The notes beneath the pieces are model-generated. The model had not been told where the DNA came from. It saw nothing but the letters and a program-made list of their open reading frames with translations, and ran no database searches. The translations under genes were made by a program, and so were the position numbers. From positions 1 through 30,928 of the forward strand of contig JADJMA010000045.1 in NCBI GenBank assembly GCA_016709845.1: 30,928 nucleotides of DNA, given 5' to 3'. Shown in pieces: positions 27,318 through 30,928 of this stretch. Positions within the stretch are counted from its first letter, which is position 1. Each line of letters starts with the position of its first letter. Source of the DNA: Flammeovirgaceae bacterium (GTDB taxonomy: Bacteria; Bacteroidota; Bacteroidia; Cytophagales; Cyclobacteriaceae).

Positions 27318-28429
27318 TCAATACCGATTATTATTTTTAGTTGCCGATTCTTGATCTTCCAAGAGATAAGCTTTTATAAAATCATCAAGATCACCATCTA
27401 ATACACTTTGTGCATCATGACTCTCAATACCTGTGCGAGCATCCTTAACAAGCTTATATGGATGTAGTACATAGTTTCGGATTTGCGATCCAAAATCTAT
27501 CCTCATTTTCCCCGCCTCTACTTTATCGCGCGCTGCATTGCGCTTTTCCATTTCCTGTTGATAGAGTTTTGATTTAAGCATTTGCATAGCACGCTCGCGG
27601 TTTGCATGTTGCGAGCGCTCAACCTGGCATACAATTACAATACCCGATGGTTTGTGCGTTAGTTGAACCTTGGTCTCCACTTTATTTACATTCTGTCCTC
27701 CAGCTCCGCCTGAGCGGGATGTTTGTATTTCAACATCAGCTGGATTCACTTCAATTTGTATGGTGTCATCCACTTTCGGATAAACAAAAATGGAAGCAAA
27801 AGAGGTATGCCTTCGTTGATTAGAATCAAACGGTGAAATACGAACCAGGCGATGAACGCCAATCTCAGATTTTAATTTGCCGTAAGCGAATGGCCCTTCA
27901 ATTTCTAATGTAGCCGATTTAATGCCAGCAACTTCCCCAGATTGGTAATCTATTTGAGAAACTTTGTAGCCACTTTTCTCGCCCCACATTATATACATGC
28001 GGTTAAGCATATCGGCCCAGTCATTACTCTCTGTGCCACCCGCACCCGGATTGATTTCTAAAACAGCACTCAGCTGATCTTCCTCTTTGCTGAGCATCTT
28101 TTTAAATTCCAACTCCTCGACAGACTTCGCAGTTTTATCAAACTCCTTATCGAGTTCCTCTTCGGTAACATCACCTGCTTCATGAAATTCATTTAAAACA
28201 TCCAGGTCATCAATCGATTTACTCACCTGACCAAATGCATCAGTCCAGATTTTTTTGGTTCTGATGTTTTTTAGAATTACTTCTGCTTCTTTGGGTTTGT
28301 TCCAGAAATCGGCCTGATGGGTGATTCTTTCTTCGTCTTCGATTTCTACAATCTTACGGTCGTAGTCAAAGATACCGCCTGAGGGCGGCAACACGGGCTT
28401 TTAGGTCCTTTAAATTGTTCGGTAGTCAT
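27318..28429 (-). CDS. prfB: Peptide chain release factor 2, with programmed +1 frameshift
   Basis: RF2 recognises UGA and UAA stop codons and triggers peptide release. The stop-codon reader SPF (VRISPFDSNQRRH) and the catalytic GGQ (SGGAGGQNVNKVET) are both present, and the C-terminus is complete (NNNRY). The true start is the ATG at 28429 in a different frame: MTTEQF, then KDLKARVAALRRYL, ending in CTT TGA C at 28371-28365, the classic self-regulating shift where a shortage of RF2 lets the ribosome slip +1 into DYDRK. One extra G at 28407-28408 breaks the leader frame and is probably a sequencing error. Length after correction is about 370 residues. Confidence 0.93.
28365..28380 (-). promoter_or_regulatory. 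RF2 programmed frameshift signal
   Basis: On the minus strand the order is AGGCGG, three bases, then CTTTGAC: an internal Shine-Dalgarno-like AGG, the slippery CUU and the UGA stop with C after it. This matches the conserved bacterial prfB recoding site. Confidence 0.9.
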
Positions 28430-28493
28430 AATGAAAAATTCTGCCGCGAAGGTAACAGGTTGTACTCGAATTATAACAAGCCACCTAAACTTT

Positions 28494-29003
28494 CTAATCG
28501 TATTTGTAATACCGCGAGTTAGGATCGATTGTGCGCAACGAAAAGCCGCGAAGTTTTTGATAGGACTTTTAATAAAAGTTAAGGCAGCTCCAACACCTGC
28601 AAGACTTACTGAAGTTATAGCTACATCCCTATCAATTCCCTTTGACCATTCACAAAGAGGGTATTAATTTGATCAAGAGCAAAATAGCCAACACCAGCAA
28701 TCAACATAACCGTTCCAAGTTTATTAAGCGGCTAGTCTTTCTCTCTTCCTCTAACATTAACCTTTTCGATAGTTGAAAAAGAATAGTATCGTTAAACGTG
28801 ATAATTGAACGTCATTAAACCGAACGCGAGACCTTCGGCTATCTTCACTTATTTTTAATTAAGCACTTTATATTCTCCCCTTCAATAAAGCGAGCCACTA
28901 CATACCCGCTTCAGCAAGATTAATTGATTTTGACCGTTACCTGCCCTAACAACAACAATCTGTAAAAAAATGGTAGTAAAATTAATTTAACGATTGCGTT
29001 CAT
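28494..29003 (-). CDS. Secreted small hypothetical protein, recovered across several frameshifts
   Basis: No single open frame covers this, but on the minus strand protein-like segments succeed one another in order. ATG at 29003 opens a signal-like MNAIVKLIFTTIFLQIVVV, then NGQNQLILLKRG, YVVARFIEGENIKCLIKNK, VKIAEGLAFGLMTFNYHV, FNDTILFQLSKRLMLEEE, KLGTVMLIAGVGYFALDQIN, DVAITSVSLAGVGAALTFIK and a tail YQKLRGFSLRTID...YYKYD ending at TAG (28494-28496). Each join needs one or two bases, mostly in G, A or T runs. The layout (signal peptide, soluble middle, hydrophobic hairpin, YYKYD end) resembles uncharacterised Bacteroidota proteins. About 172 residues; function unknown. Confidence 0.6.
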
Positions 29004-29030
29004 CGCGGTAAACTATTTAGCGCAATAAAC

Positions 29031-29056
29031 AAAAAGCGGGCAATGCCCGCTTTTTT
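29031..29056 (-). terminator. Rho-independent terminator after ilvE
   Basis: AAAAAGCGGGC, loop AAT, GCCCGCTTTTTT: an 11-bp perfect stem with T-runs on both strands. It lies 10 bases after the ilvE stop and ahead of the small secreted-protein gene, so it ends the ilvE transcript on the minus strand. Confidence 0.88.
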
Positions 29057-29066
29057 AATCTTCCAG

Positions 29067-30132
29067 TTAAATTTTATGAATCCAATTAAATGGATCTGGC
29101 TTTCTGCCACTTTTAATATTTTCCAGTTCAGTAAACACCCGATTGGAAACACGCGTTCTTTAACTGGCGGAATTGATAATCCTTTCCTTCATGACCAATT
29201 AATTCAATATGTGCTATAGTGGCCGCAGTACCTGCCCAAACGCTTCCTGCACTTTGCCTTGCTCCAATTGCGGCCACTAATTCTTTAACCGAAATTTTTC
29301 TTTCCTCCACGTGCATGCCCCATTTTGCCAAGCTCCAAAACACTTTGCGAGTAATTCCTGCTAAAATAGAATCGCTCAATGGAGGTGTTATCAACACATC
29401 ATCAATAACAAACATCACATTCATAGTACCACTCTCTTCCATATACTCATGCGTTTTACCATCCGTCCATATAAACTGATGATAGCCTTCATCCTGCAAG
29501 CTTGGCGGGATAAATCGCACCCCCATAATTTCCACCTGCCTTCGCATATCCGGTTCCACCTTCTACCGCACTTGTGTATAGTGCGTTTCAATTTTAACTT
29601 TTACAGGAGCCGAATAATAAGGACCGACCGGACTTAATATAACCATGAAAGTAAACGCAAGCGAAGGCCTGATCCAATGAACTCATCGACCCGAAAACAA
29701 GGTTGGCCTTATATATAAAGTGAGCTTCCCTCTGACTTCGGGTATCCAGTTGCGATCTAAATCGATTAATGCCGACAAGCTTTCCATAAAAAAGCTCTTC
29801 GGGTATAGCTGGCATACACATACGGTGAGCTGAAATATTCATGCGCTTCCAATTATCTAGCGGACGAAACACCAAAGCCTCCTTGCCCGATTTGGAAGGA
29901 TACGCCTTCATACCTTCAAAGATGGATTGTCCATAATGTAAGGCTGGCGTTGCCGGGCTTATCGAAAAATTTCCGTAGGGAACAATTCTTGAATTTCCCC
30001 ATTCCCCATCGCAAAAATCTGCCAGAAACATATGGTCTTAGAAACCGTACCAAAAGGAACGTTTGATAAATCGGTCTTCTTAAGCCGAGATTCTAAAACT
30101 TTGGTAACAGAAATTTTAAGTGTATCTACCAT
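29067..30132 (-). CDS. ilvE: Branched-chain amino acid aminotransferase (multiple frameshifts)
   Basis: A PLP enzyme that interconverts Val, Leu and Ile with their 2-keto acids. Starting at the ATG 30132 (MVDTLKISVTKV... DLSNVPFGTV), the protein continues in MFLADFCDGEWGNSRIVPYG, ALHYGQSIFEGMKAY, NISAHRMCMPAIPEE, then by shifting frames YIRPTLFSG, ILSPVGPYYSAPVKVKIETHY, EGGTGYAKAGGNYGG (PLP-lysine region), DEGYHQFIWTDGKTHEYMEE, SGTMNVMFVI, AFGAGTAATIAHIELIG and finally NIKSGRKPDPFNWIHKI with a stop at 29067-29069. At least seven single-base corrections are needed, all small. All parts of a full-length (about 355 residue) BCAT are present, so the gene is probably intact in the cell. Confidence 0.85.
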
Positions 30133-30183
30133 ATTAACCTGAAATTAATTAGGCGCGCAATTTACGATTAAAATTAAAAGCCG

Positions 30184-30199
30184 GCTAACGAATGTTAGC
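30184..30199 (-). terminator. Weak hairpin after the adenosyltransferase gene
   Basis: GCTAAC and GTTAGC form a 6-bp stem with a GAAT/ATTC loop directly after the stop codon (30200-30202), followed on the minus strand by CGGCTTTTAATTTT. A marginal rho-independent terminator. Confidence 0.4.
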
Positions 30200-30769
30200 T
30201 TAAATCTCATTAGAATGAATCACATCTTGGGTTTCCATTGGGTCTCCGGTGCTTTTAAACTCAAATGCCATGGCTCGGCAAAGCATGAACAGAAAATCAG
30301 ACAAGTCGGTTAAGATATTTTATTACCAGCAGATCAACTTTTTCAATCTGATTGAGTGCAATTACTAAACGCTCAGGCTCTACGGCATACCGTACGGGCA
30401 ACATGCCCAAAGATACCGATGGGTGACCTCCTGAAAAACAAAGTGACGCATGGCAGGTAATTGTGCATCCATCTCATCCATTTTCCTTTCTAGTAATTCA
30501 ATATCTGTTTCAATCAGAGAAGGGATTTTTACTTTTTTATTTTCAGGCTCGGTAGCCAGAATGGAACCGATAGTAAATAATCGATCTTGTATTTCAGCCA
30601 GTAGTTCAGACCGAGATCCGTTTATATTTTGATCGCGCAAAACGCCCATCCAAGAATTCAATTCATCGATGGTTCCATAGGCGTCAATACGCCAGTTGGC
30701 TTTGGACACACGCTTTCCGCCAAAGAGCGATGTTGTTCCTTCATCACCAGTTTTCGTGTATATCTTCAT
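30200..30769 (-). CDS. ATP:cob(I)alamin adenosyltransferase, PduO type (several frameshifts)
   Basis: Makes adenosylcobalamin from cob(I)alamin and ATP. The N-terminus MKIYTKTGDEGTTSLFGGKRVSK is the PduO signature (TxxGDxGxTxLxxGxRxxK), followed by IDAYGTIDELNSWMG. After a frame break near 30436 the protein resumes with PGGHPSVSLG, HVARTVCRRA, ERLVIALNQ and VDLLVIKYLNRL, which hold the conserved R-T-V-C-R-R-A-E-R helix, and ends SDFLFMLCRAMAFEF ... at TAA 30200-30202. Three or four single-base corrections give about 190 residues, the normal length. No other B12 gene is in view. Confidence 0.85.
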
Positions 30770-30825
30770 GTTAACATTTGCAACCTGCTACCAAAGGATT
30801 GCACCCGGTTAATACTCAATAAATT

Positions 30826-30928
30826 TTAATGCGGAACAGCTACCTCGGCACGGGTGATGTTTTCGTTCACTTTATCCCACTCAACCAATCCATCTTTTAG
30901 ACGGATAATGCGATGCGAATAGTGGGCG
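30826..30928 (-). CDS. C-terminal end of an ABC transporter ATPase (gene runs out of the window)
   Basis: Only 33 codons and a stop (30826-30828) are inside. AHYSHRIIRLKDGLVEWDKV resembles the end of LolD/MacB-type ATP-binding subunits, where the H-loop is followed by 'ahRiirlkDGli'. The catalytic motifs lie outside, so the assignment rests on this tail alone. Confidence 0.55.
   Translation of the reverse strand, partial: AHYSHRIIRLKDGLVEWDKVNENITRAEVAVPH

Noticed and set aside
28431..28667. 78-codon plus-strand open frame next to prfB
   Set aside because: It is antisense to the reconstructed secreted-protein gene, whose minus-strand segments make better protein sense.
1..30928. CRISPR array, tRNA or rRNA genes, insertion sequences
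   Set aside because: No regularly spaced direct repeats, no tRNA-like or rRNA sequence that I could recognise, and no transposase in any frame.

Overview
The window looks like a piece of a Bacteroidota chromosome, most likely a Cytophagales-type marine or aquatic polysaccharide degrader. Evidence: a SusC/SusD pair, almost no Shine-Dalgarno sites, a promoter of the TTTG / TAnnTTTG type, a YhhN membrane protein, a head-GIN (DUF2807) protein and a four-helix-bundle protein typical of that phylum. I cannot name the genus.

Layout. (1) 1-3861, plus strand: end of a CotH-family gene, a secreted M28 peptidase and an exported FMN-dependent alpha-hydroxy-acid oxidase, followed by a 44-codon remnant of a TIR-domain gene (3940-4072) that collides with the 3' end of a drug-efflux MFS gene. 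(2) 4070-6960: MFS efflux pump and a YigZ/IMPACT protein on the minus strand, then a DUF2807 beta-solenoid protein on the plus strand and a two-way terminator. (3) 6969-24613, all minus strand: an essentially complete alginate utilisation locus. Read in the direction of transcription it is GntR/FadR regulator, SusC, SusD, PL6 alginate lyase, PL17 oligoalginate lyase, KdgF cupin, hexuronate-type MFS transporter, two short-chain dehydrogenases, PPi-type phosphofructokinase, KDG kinase, KDPG aldolase and an Nramp-fold transporter. (4) 24978-30928, minus strand: YhhN protein, second MFS transporter, a four-helix-bundle gene boxed by inverted repeats, prfB with its programmed frameshift, an unannotated secreted protein recovered here by frame-by-frame reading, ilvE, a PduO-type cobalamin adenosyltransferase and the tail of an ABC ATPase.

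How the core works. SusC/SusD would take up alginate oligomers. PL6 and PL17 cut them to unsaturated monomer, which becomes 4-deoxy-5-hexoseulose uronate (DEH). KdgF opens the ring form, an SDR reduces DEH to 2-keto-3-deoxygluconate (KDG), KdgK phosphorylates it and Eda splits KDPG into pyruvate and glyceraldehyde-3-phosphate. A reversible PPi-phosphofructokinase in the same operon links the triose product to hexose synthesis. The regulator gene has two perfect TGGTCGACCA palindromes lying on its own promoter.

Quality warning. At least thirteen genes need one or more single-base corrections to be read through, nearly always in homopolymers. The density is highest at 28-31 kb, while about 12 kb of the alginate core (12.8-24.6 kb) is clean. 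This looks like uncorrected long-read sequence, so most 'broken' genes here are probably intact in the organism.
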